Source: Eutreptiella sp. 'Long Island Sound 2002'
Taxonomy: Eukaryota; Euglenozoa; Euglenophyceae; Eutreptiales; Eutreptiaceae
Assembly: GCA_964036045.1 (NCBI GenBank)
Contig: OZ038387.1
Location: 21,281,348 to 21,345,347, forward strand
Length of the DNA stretch: 64,000 nt
Reading direction: 5' to 3'
Both the position numbers and the translations under genes were made by a program. Below are positions 29,090 through 42,300 of the stretch, in pieces. Under the pieces are notes generated by a model that saw nothing but the letters and a program-made list of their open reading frames with translations, was not told where the DNA came from and did no database searches. Every line of letters begins with the position of its first letter. Positions within the stretch are counted from its first letter, which is position 1.

Positions 29090-31122
29090 TAGCCACCATA
29101 CCATACCATCAGCACACAACAAACGACTTTTGTATAGCGCCTCGTCTTGCGGAATCTGGCGCTCACAGCATGGATGGTTTGATCACCCCGGGTTTTTTGA
29201 TGAAAGAACCTAGTGCACAAGTTCAGCACGCAACAAACGACTTTTGTATAGCGCCTCGTCTTGCGGAATCTGGCGCTCACAGCATGGAGGATTTGATCAC
29301 CCCGGACTTTTCGATGAAAGAACCCAGTGCACAAATTCAGCACGCAACAAACGACTTTTGTATAGCGCCTCGTCTTGCGGAATCTGGCGCTCACAGCATG
29401 GACGGTTTGATCACCCCGGACTTTTTGATGAAAGAACCTAGTGCACAAGTTCAACACGCAACAAACGACTTTTGTATAGCGCCTCGTCTTGCGGAATCTG
29501 GCGCTCATAGCATGGACGGTTTGATCACCCCGGACTTTTTGATGAAAGAACCTAGTGCACAAGTTCAGCACGCAACAAATGACTTTTGTATAGCGCCTCG
29601 TCTTGCGGAATCTGGCGCTCATAGCATGGAGGATTTGATCACCCTGAACTTTTCGATGAAAGAACCTAGTGCACAAGTTCAACACGCAACAAACGATTTT
29701 TGTATAGCGCCTCGTCTTGCGGAATCTGGCGCTCATAGCATGGAGGATTTGATCACCCTGAACTTTTCGATGAAAGAACCTAGTGCACAAGTTCAGCACG
29801 CAACAAACGACTTTTGTATAGCGCCTCGTCTTGCGGAGGATTTGATCACCCTGAACTTTTCGATGAAAGAACCTAGTGCACAAGTTCAGCACGCAACAAA
29901 CGACTTTTGTATAGCGCCTCGTCTTGCGGAATCTGGCGCTCACAGCATGGACGGTTTGATCACCCCGGACTTTTTGATGAAAGAACCTAGTGCACAAGTT
30001 CGGCACGCAACAAACGACTTTTGTATAGCGCCTCGTCTTGCGGAATCTGGCGCTCATAGCATGGAGGATTTGATCACCCTGAACTTTTCGATGAAAGAAC
30101 CTAGTGCACAAGTTCAGCACGCAACAAACGACTTTTGTATAGCGCCTCGTCTTGCGGAATCTGGCGCTCATAGCATGGACGGTTTGATCACCCCGGACTT
30201 TTCGATGAAAGAACCTAGTGCACAAATTCAGCACGCAACAAACGACTTTTGTATAGCGCCTCGTCTTGCGGAATCTGGCGCTCACAGCATGGACGGTTTG
30301 ATCACCCCGGACTTTTTGATGAAAGAACCTAGTGCACAAGTTCAGCACGCAACAAACGACTTTTGTATAGCGCCTCGTCTTGCGGAATCTGGCGCTCATA
30401 GCATGGAGGATTTGATCACCCTGAACTTTTCGATGAAAGAACCTAGTGCACAAGTTCAACACGCAACAAATGACTTTTGTATAGCGCCTCGTCTTGCGGA
30501 ATCTGGCAATCATAGCATGGAGGATTTGATCACCCTGAACTTTTCGATGAAAGAACCTAGTGCACAAGTTCAGCACGCAACAAACGAATTTTGTATAGCG
30601 CCTCGTCTTGCGGAATCTGGCGCTCATAGCATGGACGGTTTGATCACCCCGGACTTTTCGATGAAAGAACCTAGTGCACAAATTCAGCACGCAACAAACG
30701 ACTTTTGTATAGCGCCTCGTCTTGCGGAATCTGGCGCTCACAGCATGGACGGTTTGATCACCCCGGACTTTTTGATGAAAGAACCTAGTGCACAAGTTCA
30801 GCACGCAACAAACGACTTTTGTATAGCGCCTCGTCTTGCGGAATCTGGCGCTCATAGCATGGAGGATTTGATCACCCTGAACTTTTCGATGAAAGAACCT
30901 AGTGCACAAGTTCAACACGCAACAAACGACTTTTGTATAGCGCCTCGTCTTGCGGAATCTGGCGCTCATAGCATGGAGGATTTCATCACCTTGAACTTTT
31001 CGATGAAAGAACCTAGTGCACAAATTCAGCACGCAACAAACGACTTTTGTATAGCGCCTCGTCTTGCGGAATCTGGCGCTCACAGCATGGACGGTTTGAT
31101 CACCCCGGACTTTTTGATGGTT
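29090..31122. repeat. 114-bp satellite with higher-order structure, about 18 units
   Basis: The phrase CACGCAACAAACGACTTTTG recurs every 114 bases (29227, 29341, 29455...). One unit near 29835 is shortened. Two main variants alternate (GAGGATTTGATCACCCTGAAC and GACGGTTTGATCACCCCGGAC types), and units 10-13 and 14-17 repeat the same four-unit order. Because 114 is a multiple of three and the unit has no stops, both strands are open for almost 700 codons. I regard those frames as by-products. The array ends abruptly at a truncated TIR element. Confidence 0.95.
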
Positions 31123-31123
31123 G

Positions 31124-32057
31124 CCATTTTCCATGGGCCAAAATGCATCACCACGGGCTCAAAATGGGCTAAAAACACTTGTTTGAGCATCCAAAATGGT
31201 CTAGGATCACTGTTGGAAAAACGCGTTTTTGACCCATTTTTGACGCATTTTTGGTCTTGAAACGGCCCATTTTCAAGGCATTTTGGGATTTTCCGTGGCC
31301 CAAAACGCGCCACCACGGGCTCAAAATGCCCCAAAAACACGTGTTTGAGCATCTCAAGTGGTCCGGGAACAACTTTGGAAAAAATGATTTTTTTCGCCCC
31401 GGGGACCCTGGTGGACCCACCGTTGGCCCCCGCCGTGCGCGGGCCGGGCTGCCCTCCGACTGCACCAAGTGACCACTACTACGGGGGTCTAGGTGTCTCG
31501 TTGGGCCATTCCGAGGCTTGGAAACCACAAAAAGTGGGGGGTTGCAGGTGGACTAGGTGCCCTTGGAATTCGGTTTTGAGCCATGTAGCCCAAGATACGG
31601 CCCGTGCTTGGTTTCGGGGGGTTGGTGCATATTGCGCCGTTTTTGGGGCTTTTTGGCACCTTTTTGTGCCGTTTCTCGGACATATCGTGGAGTTGAAGGG
31701 CACTAGAGGCCTCTTTGACACGGTGAAGTCAAGCCGCACGTGGAGTGTGGCCAGCGTTTTCCTTCGTTTGGCCGTTTTGACTAGGTTTGGGGGCCGTTTT
31801 GGGCCAAAAAAAGCTGTTTTGGGGCACAAAACAGCGCAGATTTGGGAGGGCACCTCCCGACTTGGCGCCACCGCCCCGGGCCGCCACCGGTGAGTTTTTG
31901 GCTCAAAACTTGGATTTGGCAAGGCCACCACCTAGGCTCCAAGATGGCTACATGGGCAAATGATCCGAAGCGTTGGGACGGAGCAATGGCCAAAACGGCA
32001 CGGAGACGTGTTGTTGCTTGTTGCTTGTTAGCTAAATTTAAGGGGAGAGGGGTGTAG
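31124..32057 (-). mobile_element. TIR element of the TA-microsatellite family, copy 3 (inverted, one end missing)
   Basis: Reverse orientation: the family's left terminus reads here as GGGGAGAGGGGTGTAG at 32042-32057, followed by TAA and (TA)n. The other end is cut off where the 114-bp satellite stops. The body matches copy 2. No protein. Confidence 0.75.

Positions 32058-32131
<74 letters not shown>
32058..32131. repeat. (TA)n microsatellite between opposed element left ends
   Basis: Pure TA tract with left termini of inverted copies 3 and 4 on either side. Confidence 0.95.
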
Positions 32132-32133
<2 letters not shown>

Positions 32134-33156
32134 CGACACCCCTCTCCCCTTAAATTTAGCTAACAAGCAACAAGCAACAACAACAACAACACGTCACCAT
32201 TCCGTTTTGGCCACTGCACCTTCCCATCGCCTCGAGCTTGACTCTACTTTAGCCATCCTAGAGCCTAGGTGGTGGCCTTGCCAAATCCAAGTTTTGAGCC
32301 AAAAACTCACCGGTGGCGGCCCGGGGCGGGGGCGCCAAGTCGGGAGGTGCCCTCCCAAATCTGCGCAATTTTGGGCCAAAAACAGCCATTTTTCGACCAA
32401 AACGGCCCTAGTACGGGTTCAAAACAGCCAAACGAAGGCAAACGGCTGCTACACCTCAGGTGCGGCTTGACTTTCTCGTGACCAAGGGACCTTTGGTGCC
32501 CTCTAACTCCACGATGTGTTCGAGAAACGGCCCAAAAAGGCGCCAAAAAGCCCCAAAATCTGCGTAATGTGCACCAGCACCCCGAAACCAAGAACGGGCC
32601 GTATCTTGGGCTACGTGGCTCAAAAACGAATTCCGAGGGCACCTAGTCCACCCGCAACCCCCCACTTTTGGTGGTTTCCAAGCCTCAAAATCGCCCACCG
32701 AGACACGTAGACCCCCGTACCAGTGGTCACTTGGTGCAGCCGGAGGGCCGGCGAGCCCACGCACACGGTGGGGGCCAACGGTGGGTCCACCAGGGTCCCC
32801 GGGGCGAAAAAAATGATGTTTTCCAAAGTTGTTCCTAGACCACTTGGGATGCTCAAACAAGTGTTTTTAGGCCGTTTTGAGCTTGTGGTGGCGTGTTTTG
32901 GCCCATGGAAAATCCCAAAATGCCTTGGAAATGGGCCATTTTGGGACCAAAAATGGGTCCAAAATGGGTCAAAAACGCGTTTTTCCAAAAATGATCCCGG
33001 ACCATTCGGGATGCTGAAACAAGTGTTTTCAGCCCGTTTTGAGCCCGTTTTGACCGAATTTAGCCCCTTCGACCACATGTATGCACCACTTTGTGCCCTT
33101 CGCACTTACCTTAGAGCCGTGTGGTGGAGCCACCTAGAGTTGGGAGAGGGGTGTAG
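32134..33156 (+). mobile_element. TIR element of the TA-microsatellite family, copy 4
   Basis: Left end CGACACCCCTCTCCCC (one change from the family terminus); right end GGGAGAGGGGTGTAG then ATTGGAGGA and (TA)n. About 1.02 kb, with two internal ~165-bp blocks. No protein. Confidence 0.8.
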
Positions 33157-33162
33157 ATTGGA

Positions 33163-33324
<162 letters not shown>

Positions 33325-34517
33325 CTACACCCCTCTCCCCTTAAATCTAGCTAACAAGCAAGCAACAAGCAAGCAACAACAAGCAACAAGCACTTCTCCT
33401 CACCGTTTTGGCCATTGCTCCGCCTCATCGCTCCGGGCTCTACTCTACTCTAGCCATCTTGGAGCCTAGGTGGTGGCCTTGCCAAATCCAAGCTTTGAGC
33501 CAGAAACTCACCGGTGGCGGCCCGGGGCGGGGGCGCCAAGTCGGGAGGTGCCCTCCCAAATCTGCGCAGTTTTGGGCCAAAAACAGCCATTTTTCGCCCA
33601 AAACAGCCCTAGTAAGGGTTCAAAACAGCCAAACGAAGGCAAACGGCCGCTACACTCCACGTGCGGCTTGACTTTCTCGTGACCAAGGGATCTTTGGTGC
33701 CCTCTAACTCCACGATATGTCCGAGAAACGGCCCAAAAAGGCGCCAAAAAGCCCCAAAAACTGCGCAATGTGCACCAACACCCCGAAACCAAGAACGGGC
33801 CGCATCTTGGGCTACGTGGCTCAAAAACGAATTCCGAGGGCACCTAGTCCACCCGCAATCCCCCACTTTTTATGGTTTCCACCCCTCAGAATCGCCCAAC
33901 GAGACACGTAGACCCCCGTACCAGTGGTCACTTGGTGCAGCCGGAGGGCCGGCCAGCCCACGCACAGTGGGGGCCAACGGTGGGTCCACCAGGGTCCCCA
34001 GGGCGAAAAAAATCATTTTTTCCAAAGTTGTTCCTAGACCACTTGGGATGCTCAAACAAGTGTTTTTGGGGCATTTTGAGCCCGTGGTGGCGCGTTTTGG
34101 GCCATGGAAAATCCCAAAATGCCTTGAAAATGAGCCATTTTGGGACCAAAAATGGGTCAAAAATGGGTCAAAAACGCGTTTTTCCAAAAATGATCCTGGA
34201 CCATTTATGATGCTCAAACAAGTGGTTTTAGCCCATTTTGAGCCCGTGGCGACGGGTTTTGGCTCCTGGAAACTCCCAAAATGCCTTGAAAATGGGCCAT
34301 TTTGGGACCAAAAATGGGTCAAAAATGGGTCAAAAACGCGTTTTTCCAAAAGTGATCCCGGACCATTTGGGATGCTCAAACAAGTGTTTTTAGCCCATTT
34401 TGAGCCCGTTTTGACCGAGTTTAGCCTTTTCCACCACATGTATGCACCACTTTGTGCCCTTCGCACGTACCTTGGAGCCGTGTGGTGGAGCCACCTAGAG
34501 TTGGGAGAGGGGTGTAG
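33325..34517 (+). mobile_element. TIR element of the TA-microsatellite family, copy 5
   Basis: Both termini are present. It is about 150-170 bp longer than copies 2 and 4 because the internal block (GATGCTCAAACAAGTG, then AAAAATGGGTC words) occurs three times instead of two, near 34049, 34210 and 34371. Confidence 0.8.
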
Positions 34518-34524
34518 ATTGGAG

Positions 34525-34547
34525 GATATATATATATATATATATAC
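34525..34547. repeat. Short (TA)n microsatellite
   Basis: Short TA tract between copies 5 and 6. Confidence 0.9.
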
Positions 34548-34555
34548 TATTATTA

Positions 34556-35507
34556 CTACACCCCTCTCCCCTTAAATTTAGCTAACAAGCAACAACAACA
34601 ACAACAAGCAACAAGCACGTCTCCATGCCGTTTTGGCCATTGCTCCGTCCCAACGCTTCGGATCTTTTGCCCATGTAGCCATCTTGGAGCCTAGGTGGTG
34701 GCCTTGCCAAATCCAACTTTTGAGCCAGAAACTCACCGGTGGCGGCCCGGGGCGGTGGCGCCAAGTCGGGAGGTGTCCTCCCCAATCTGCACGGTTTTGG
34801 GCCAAAAACAGCCATTTTTCGCCCAAAAGAGCCCCAAAACCCGGGCAAAACGCTCAAACAAAGGGAAACGGTGGCCACACTACACGTGCGGCTTGACTTC
34901 ACCGTGTCAAATAGCCCTCTGGTGCCCTTCAACTCCACGATATGTCCGAGAAACGGCGCAAAGAGGCGCAAAAGAAGCCCCAAAATCTGCGCAATGTACA
35001 CCAACACCCCAAAACCAAGCACGGGCCGTATCTTGGGCTACGTGGCTCAAAACCGAATTCCAAGGGCACCTAGTCCACCTGCAACCCCCCACTTTTTGTG
35101 GTTTCCAAGCCTCGGAATCGCCCAACGAGACGCCTACACCCCCGTACCAGTGGTCACTTGGTGGAGCCGGAGGGTAGCTGGGCCCGCACACGGTGGGGGC
35201 CAACGGTGGGTCCACCAAGGTCCCCGGGGCGGAAAAAATCGTTTTTTCCAAAGTTGTTCCCAGACCACTTTGGATGCGCAAACAGGTGTTCTTAGGCCGT
35301 TTTGAGCCCGTGGGGGCGCGTTTTGGGCCATGGAAAATCCCAAAATGCCTTGAAAATGGGCCTTTTCAAGACCAAAAATGGGTCAAAAATGGGTCAATAA
35401 CGCAATTTTCCAACAGTGATCCTGGACCATTTATGATGCTCAAACAAGTGTTGTTAGCCCATTTTGAGCCCGTGGTGACGCGTTTTGGCCCATGGAAAAT
35501 CCCCTTC
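34556..35507 (+). mobile_element. TIR element of the TA-microsatellite family, copy 6 (right end missing)
   Basis: Left terminus CTACACCCCTCTCCCC at 34556. The body is collinear with copies 4-5 but breaks off after GGCCCATGGAAAATCC, before the right terminus. The right flank is unrelated sequence with 19-bp repeats. Confidence 0.75.
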
Positions 35508-35554
35508 CCCCCAAAAAAGGGTCCGCTAACGGCGTTTACCCGTGCACGGATTCT

Positions 35555-35742
35555 ATTACGCGTCGGGGATTTTATTACGCGTCGGGGATTTTATTACGTG
35601 TCGGGGATTTTATTACGCGTCGGGGATTTTATTACGCGTCGGGGATTTTATTACGCGTCGGGGATTTTAATACACCGCCCAACGCGTAATACATTTATTA
35701 CACGTAATATTATTACGCCTTCCCCGACGCCCCGACGCGTAA
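35555..35742. repeat. 19-bp direct repeats plus an inverted copy
   Basis: ATTACGCGTCGGGGATTTT repeats about six times every 19 bases from 35555. After a TA-rich spacer, CCCCGACGCGTAA (35730-35742) is the inverted core. Similar words occur at 1738-1790. It may be the end of a small palindromic element. Confidence 0.8.
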
Positions 35743-36949
35743 GGCGGTGCTTGTTTGAAAGCCCTCGGCCCTAGAGCCTACCTAAATAGCGGAGATTGCG
35801 CGCTTGGGCAGCCCAGGCGGACAACATCATGCACTAGACGCCTTGAAACCCCCACAGGCTTGAGGCCCATGTGACCCGCAGCACAGCCAGGATGCCTACC
35901 AGAGAACACTGCAGGGGTAATCTGATGGCATGGCGTCCGCCTCATGCGCATAGACTCCTCACACCGTGCCGCAAGAACACTGTGCCCGTAAAGCTGGTGC
36001 TCCAAGAGCACTGTGCTACCGGTCGGTGCCCCCACCCCCTACATCTGGGACTTGTTGTATTCCAGACCAGATTGTAGGTCAACTTTCTACTTTGAATCCC
36101 AATGGTGCCTTTCACAGTTTCATTCAGTTCGCGAACAGAATAATGCGGCATGGGATTCGGTTGGCGTTGCAGAGTTGGAGTGATGGGCCATTGCGTGTGC
36201 GGGCCAGTCATGAAACGCTGTATTGGCTGAATCAATCACACTGCTTTTGATTGAAATGTGTGAGTGCTGGAAATGATTTTCGCCCCATCCCCCCTCTTTC
36301 CTGCCATGATTTCTCCCAGTGCTGACCCACCGGAGTCCGGGACCTTCTTTTCTCCCTGCAACACAAAACATTGGCCCTCCAGAAATTAGTGAGGGGGGGG
36401 CTACGGAGTGGACTGTCGGTACAACCAGCCACTGCAGAGCAGCAATTTTATCATTGCGAGGGGGGGGCAGGTAGATCCCCAAGCACACATGCAAATTTGT
36501 AAACACGGGGCCTGGCAGTGGAGAGCTCTCAGCAATCAGTCATTCCACTGGGTACCAGCAGCCAAAACCAGGAGGGGATGGCCGCATGAGCCGACAGATG
36601 GACCTAAGCGCGAAGTGCCGTCGGTCTGTGATAATCAACTGCCGACGCAATTCTACATTCCAAAGCTGTCCATAAGGCCAATTAAACACTCATTCCAAAA
36701 AGGACTTTGAATGTTGGGCAACGACGCAGGAGGGTACCCCGTTGTCCTTTCTTAAAATGTCCGAATACATGGGAAAGCGAGCATTGGCATACCTTGCAAA
36801 TAAATTGCTGGTTGACGTTGTGATTGCACTTCATGAGGCCCAATTTTAGCGGTTCAGCGAACTTTCTGTGAGAAACACACAATGCGGCAAGGGTGTGCCT
36901 CGACACCTATCCCTTCTCCTGCACCACCAGATTGGACACCCGTAAAGTA

Positions 36950-36984
36950 CACGCACGCGCGCACGCGCGCGCGCACACACAAAC
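36950..36984. repeat. Alternating CA/CG dinucleotide tract
   Basis: Mixed (AC)n/(CG)n alternating purine-pyrimidine run of about 35 bases, a composition known to favour left-handed DNA. Confidence 0.9.
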
Positions 36985-38839
36985 AAACCTGAAGGACAGT
37001 GGAAAAGGGCCTGAATTGAAATTCAACGGATGAGAAATTGCGGGTCAAGGGCAGAACAGCACAGGAACAGATGTGCAGCGATAAAGTCTTAGCTAGGAAA
37101 GTACCCCCAAGCTTTTGGGTCTTTCAAAGCCCTATTCTCTCATTCCGAAAAGCGCAGTCTGGCGGGCTTGTCCAATGATGAGGACCTGTCGGATTGCGCC
37201 TTCGAGGTTTGGCCCAGCGCTGCTGGATGCTGGTCAGCAATGGACAGGCTGACGCGCTGCTGAGAGCTCGGTGCAACCCCGTCAAGAGCATTGGTAATGA
37301 GAAACAAATACCGGGAAGGCCAGCTCCTACCTCCCAACTTGAAGCAGGCTGAACAGTAAGCGCTGCCATTCGCTGCTGGACGCTGATGCCATGCTGTTGC
37401 CCAAATCTTGTGGCACACTTCACAGCTGGTTGATGCTCAGTGCTGGCTGTTGGCTGCTGGGCCCAAAAGCATCCAGAAGGGGTTTCGTGCGCCGTTGCTC
37501 AGGATCACTCAGGCCCTTTATTGTGATTTGAGTCGATATGCACTCTGTTCCCCTGTCCTTGCCCCTGCTTCTAGTCCTTGAGCAGGGAACACTGGATGTG
37601 GAGCTCATGGTGCAACAACACAGCAACAAATCAAATTCGATGCAATCGCAAACAACTGGAATCAGAGTTCTTGCACAAAAATAATAAAACCACTGAGTAG
37701 CACAATAACATACAAAACTGTAAGTGAGTCCTGACAAAACAGCCCTTTCAGCAGCGCGTGAAAGTGTATTTTCGAGTCAGATGTCGATTCTGGCACAACC
37801 GCTTTCGTCCAACCTCTGCAGCCCTCCCATCGTTTTGCAACCTCCAGGACTTCCCTCTCAACCGCTGTTCACCACCAATCCGTTTTTGCGATCGCTCTTC
37901 AGCTCTTAAGATCCCCTTTCAACCCCCTCACCTGTGAGATCATTAGGCTTCAGCTCTGTGGGTAGTTCTGTTACTAGTTGTGTAATTAGGAAGGCATTTG
38001 CGACGTATTCAGTCGCGCCCCCCCCCCCCCTTACCCGCGGGCCCCCTCCCAGGGGCCCACTTCGCAGCCCTGCTCCCATAACCCCTTATCTAGAGCCCGA
38101 TTCTCTATAGGCTCTCCCTCACAGCTTCCCTCAGTCCAATGCTGCACTACCCTACTCCACAGCATCACGGGAGCCAGCATTTCCACAGCCAAATCCCTGG
38201 ACACCATGTTATTACAATGGAAAACGCCTTTGAAATCAGATGGCAGTCCTACTCACAATGCCTAATGTTATGATCCTGCAGTGTACCGCATGTGACCCGA
38301 CGGCGCACGGGGCTGACGACGCTTGGTTGCGCATGCAGAAAATTTTTGGACACAGGAAACAGGGGACGCACAAAAACACGGCACACTTGCGAACAAGGTC
38401 CAGACAGGTGTGATGTCCTCTGAAAGACAGCTCTTTCTCCTTTTTGAAAGACTTGGTATCTTCAACGTAAGTAAACTGTGCGAGAAAGAGCGACAAACGT
38501 GTCACTAGAGATACCAGACGCTCGTATGCAGTGGACAAGGGGATGGTACAGATTTGAGATGAAACAAGAGTGTCGCCCTGTCGGTAGACAATACCTGTCC
38601 TGTGGGGGGAAGATATGTGCAAACCTTTCGTAAAGCCCTTATTGCCAGCTTTAGACAGAGGCCAGACCCAGCATGTAAATTACCAGCACATCAAATCCAT
38701 GCATATTTCGGCCAAAAACAGCCCCCATTTTTTGCACGGAGCATGGGTCGGCACACTGTACCAAAAACCCTTAAATACTGCACATCACTCACTCTACGCA
38801 TGACATGCATATTGGACAGTTTGCCTTTTTTTTGTGAAT

Positions 38840-39390
38840 TTAGAGCTGGCACAGTGTACACTGATCACTCTGCACATTTTCCTTCGCACTGCACACTGCA
38901 CACTGTTCACCGAGCACATTTCGCCGAACACTGTGCACTTTGTAAATTGCATTGCGCATTTTACTTTTTTTTTTGAGGGGGGTTCAATACAAAGGGCGGC
39001 GGCGAGCCCACCGTAAATTAATGTAACACCTAAACCCATGTACATAGTGGGATTGTCCAGGATCATATAGCATCTCTGAAGGGCAGGCATGCTACCTCAC
39101 AAAGAGGTGCTGCAGAGTCCTCTTCTTCCGACACTATAGAGGAACACTGTCTGCAACAGCCACAACGTCAAAGACAGCTGCGCAGTGCAATGTTTCTGGT
39201 GCTCATTGCAGTGTGCAAAGTGCGCAATGCAATGTGCCAGTGCACATGAGGTGGTTGGCACATTGAAACTGACAAGAAGTTATAAAGAGGTACATGTGCC
39301 GTGCACTGTATGTCATGAACGAAGCTACATCAACTGGGCTACACTCTGCACACTGTGCAGTGTGCACTTTGCATATCAATGCATTCTGGG
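38840..39390. repeat. Patch enriched in CACTG/TGCAC words
   Basis: CACTGCACACTGCACACTG and related words (GTGCAC, CACTGTGCA) recur irregularly, densest at 38880-38950 and 39180-39375. It may be a decayed tandem repeat. Confidence 0.4.
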
Positions 39391-42300
39391 GATTTCGTGG
39401 GATAAATAGCATTACCCTCGGGTTCCGGTTCTTTAAAAGCTTTTGAGAACAACTCCTCTCCATCCTTTTCGCCCATTGGCAACGGCAACATGCGCCTTTT
39501 TCAATGCATATGGGAGTTTGCAGGGGCACAAACTGGCCAAAATGGGTGATCCCGGCCTGTTGCCACCGTGATTGGGGGCAACTCGCCCCCAATCACTATT
39601 GGGAGATCAGTTTTCATCCATTTTCGATCCTGAGGACACCCATGAACCCTCCCCTAAGACTTGCAAAACACGCCACTTGCATGCGCAGACGGCCTTTTAA
39701 ACGGCATGCAGGGGACGATTCGAGCCTTAAAACATTTGTATTCATTGTCGTTTTATCACCATGAGAGTCGCAGAGGCCATGTACAATGTTTACAGCAGTC
39801 GAATCTAGATCACCGTTTCCGTGCTCTGGAACAGCCACGGCCACCGAGCATGCCACGGGTCAAAAGGGTACCATCGGGTGAAAGAAAGTGTGATTGCATC
39901 ATCGAGGTTGGCGTTAAGGCCCACGGCACCAAGCCCGGGTATCCTGCTTCCCCAAAACAGCCAAAAATGGCATCTTTTCATCATTCTTGGCAGTTCTCAC
40001 GGCCTGAACTTGCCTCGCCTGTACCCGACCGCCATCGCTGAATATCGGGCTCAACCTTCGCAGGATACAACTTCAGATCTCAACATACCATTCTTACCAT
40101 TCATTGAGGTTTGGGCCGCGTCAGGGGCTGCTGCTTGCTGCTGCTTGTCAACAAGGGGTTGCTCCACGGTAAACCCCAAGATGGGATACAAACCAGCCTT
40201 GTGGATGACCCTTACGCGAACCCTCGCACACATCTGCCACAAAGACCATACGTGTTGCAAAGGATTGTCGATATTGCAATCGAAATGTCCCACTATGCCG
40301 TCTGTCATCGGGTCTTGAATGCAGAGGTCTCGAGACTCGCCCACTTGTTGCAGGATAAGATGCTTCCCTAGGGACAAGCACGATACGGGGCGGCACCTGG
40401 ATAAACGAACTTAGACCTGCAAGCGTCCCAAGCCTCCCTGACACAAGGAGGCACAAAGACTCTTGCAAAGCGGAAAGCAACGACCCAGTGCAACCTGCCC
40501 AAAGGGATGAAGGGGGCCAAGAGACAGGGATCATTTGTGGGGATTAAAAAGCTCGGGCTTCCAAGGATTGAGGTATAGGGGGATTACTTGCACCGCGCGC
40601 GCACTGCGTGCCGTGTTGAAATGAACTATGGGGAACAGGTCATTCCTTTGTTCCCTGGTTACTTGATGCTCACGTACTGCCCACACTCGGAGGCAGAGAT
40701 GACGGTGGCAGGCACCCTATCACCATTTGATCGGATGTAGGTGACAGTGATGCCCGCAGGAAGCCATGAAAGAGACATGGATGAAACTGTAAGGGGACAC
40801 AGTGCAGTATGTGCAATGGCAAAACCTATTGCAGCTTGGAAACACATGCACTTCACTGTCAAACAGGTGGGTAGGTCTACCAAATCACCCCAACACACGC
40901 ACCGCGTGTGCACCGCACGCGCACCGCGTACAGTACTTCCTCATAGGGAGGGCAAGCAACACCGCGTCGAAGCGGCCTCAGGGAACGGGTGGGATGGGAT
41001 TGCACGGTGCTGGGATCCCGGTCCCCGGGCAGGCGGCGCTGTGATCATATCACCCCCATGAGGGCTTGCGGCACCGGCAGCGTGGAGGTGCGGCATCAGA
41101 TGGGTTCGGGTGCTGCCGGTGCTTCAGAGGATTCGAGGTTGAATGCGGTACGAAGGGAATGCCAGGAAGCAGCTCATTAAGCAAAACAGCAGCAGTGAAG
41201 TAGGGCACCGGCGCGCTTGCTTCGCAATTGCTGAATGAGGATGGAAAACACGCCGGGGTGGGAAGGGCCAAGGAACCATTTTGAGGAGGGAGGCTTCCAG
41301 GACCATAAAGATTGTGCATTGAAAGAAAATGCATTCTTCCCTGTAAAATTGTTCTCTTGATATTCCCCCTCCCGCTTGCACAAAACACAGAACACGGAAA
41401 AATGGGGGTCATTCGGGCATCCCGGGCTTAGACTCCGTCATACCTACGCGACATGCAGATTCCATGGGTTCCAGGCGGGTGTTTCCCCACTACAAGGGGC
41501 CCATACCCGCGTCATCTCACATTCTCGATCACAAAACTGCGGTCACAGAAACGGCAAGGGGTCTGCGGCTTGGACAAAGCCGCGCATGCTGAAAGGGCCA
41601 TGATCACATTTCGGACTCTGCTCAAACTGCGAGGCTCATAACTGGATGCAGCAAACCAATGTTCAATTGTTCTGTTGCCCTGCTGCTGGGCGCGGCTCAT
41701 AACTGCCAAAAGGGGAGGTATCCGTCCTATTGCTGCCTGGGGAGGGCAGTCATGCCGTGGCAGCAGAGTGCAGGCGATCACAAATCGCATACCATTCGCA
41801 AGCAGGAGCAGCCCACAGACGACGAACACTTGGGTCCAATGCATTGCAACGCTGCCAGGAGAAGAGCGCTGCAAAACGAAGCGGCCATGTGAAGCAGCCC
41901 ATAACACACCCACACGTCTCCAACTTCTCCATCGGCCAACATATACACGTTTGTTTGCCTGCACCGCGAGGTATTATTGTTGCATCTTAATGCCCCACAC
42001 CACGCCACACCCATGCAGTCCAAAGACTCCATGCTGCTCCAGCCCAGCGTGCCACACATTCCATCCCCCCCCCCCCCTTGTCAAAGCCTACTGGTTGTTT
42101 ACTTGGAGCCACCTGTGTGGCAGTCTGCAGGCCTTGCCAAGGGCATTTGGCAAAACCTAGTTAAAAACCTTTACTCACCTAGTACAATCTCGTAAAACCT
42201 GGTAAAATCAACTGGAATTTCCTGGAATTTATTTTTGAGTAAAAAAGAATGTTTTAAAAACCCTAACCACCACAGTTGGAGAGGTGAAGCAACAACCATT

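Noticed and set aside
29090-31122. Could the regular array be a CRISPR?
   Set aside because: Units are contiguous, near-identical 114-bp repeats with no unique spacers, in a eukaryotic context.
29077-31260. Two ~690-codon frames on opposite strands over the satellite
   Set aside because: The 114-bp unit is a multiple of three without stops, so both strands are open automatically; there is no leader, start context or domain.
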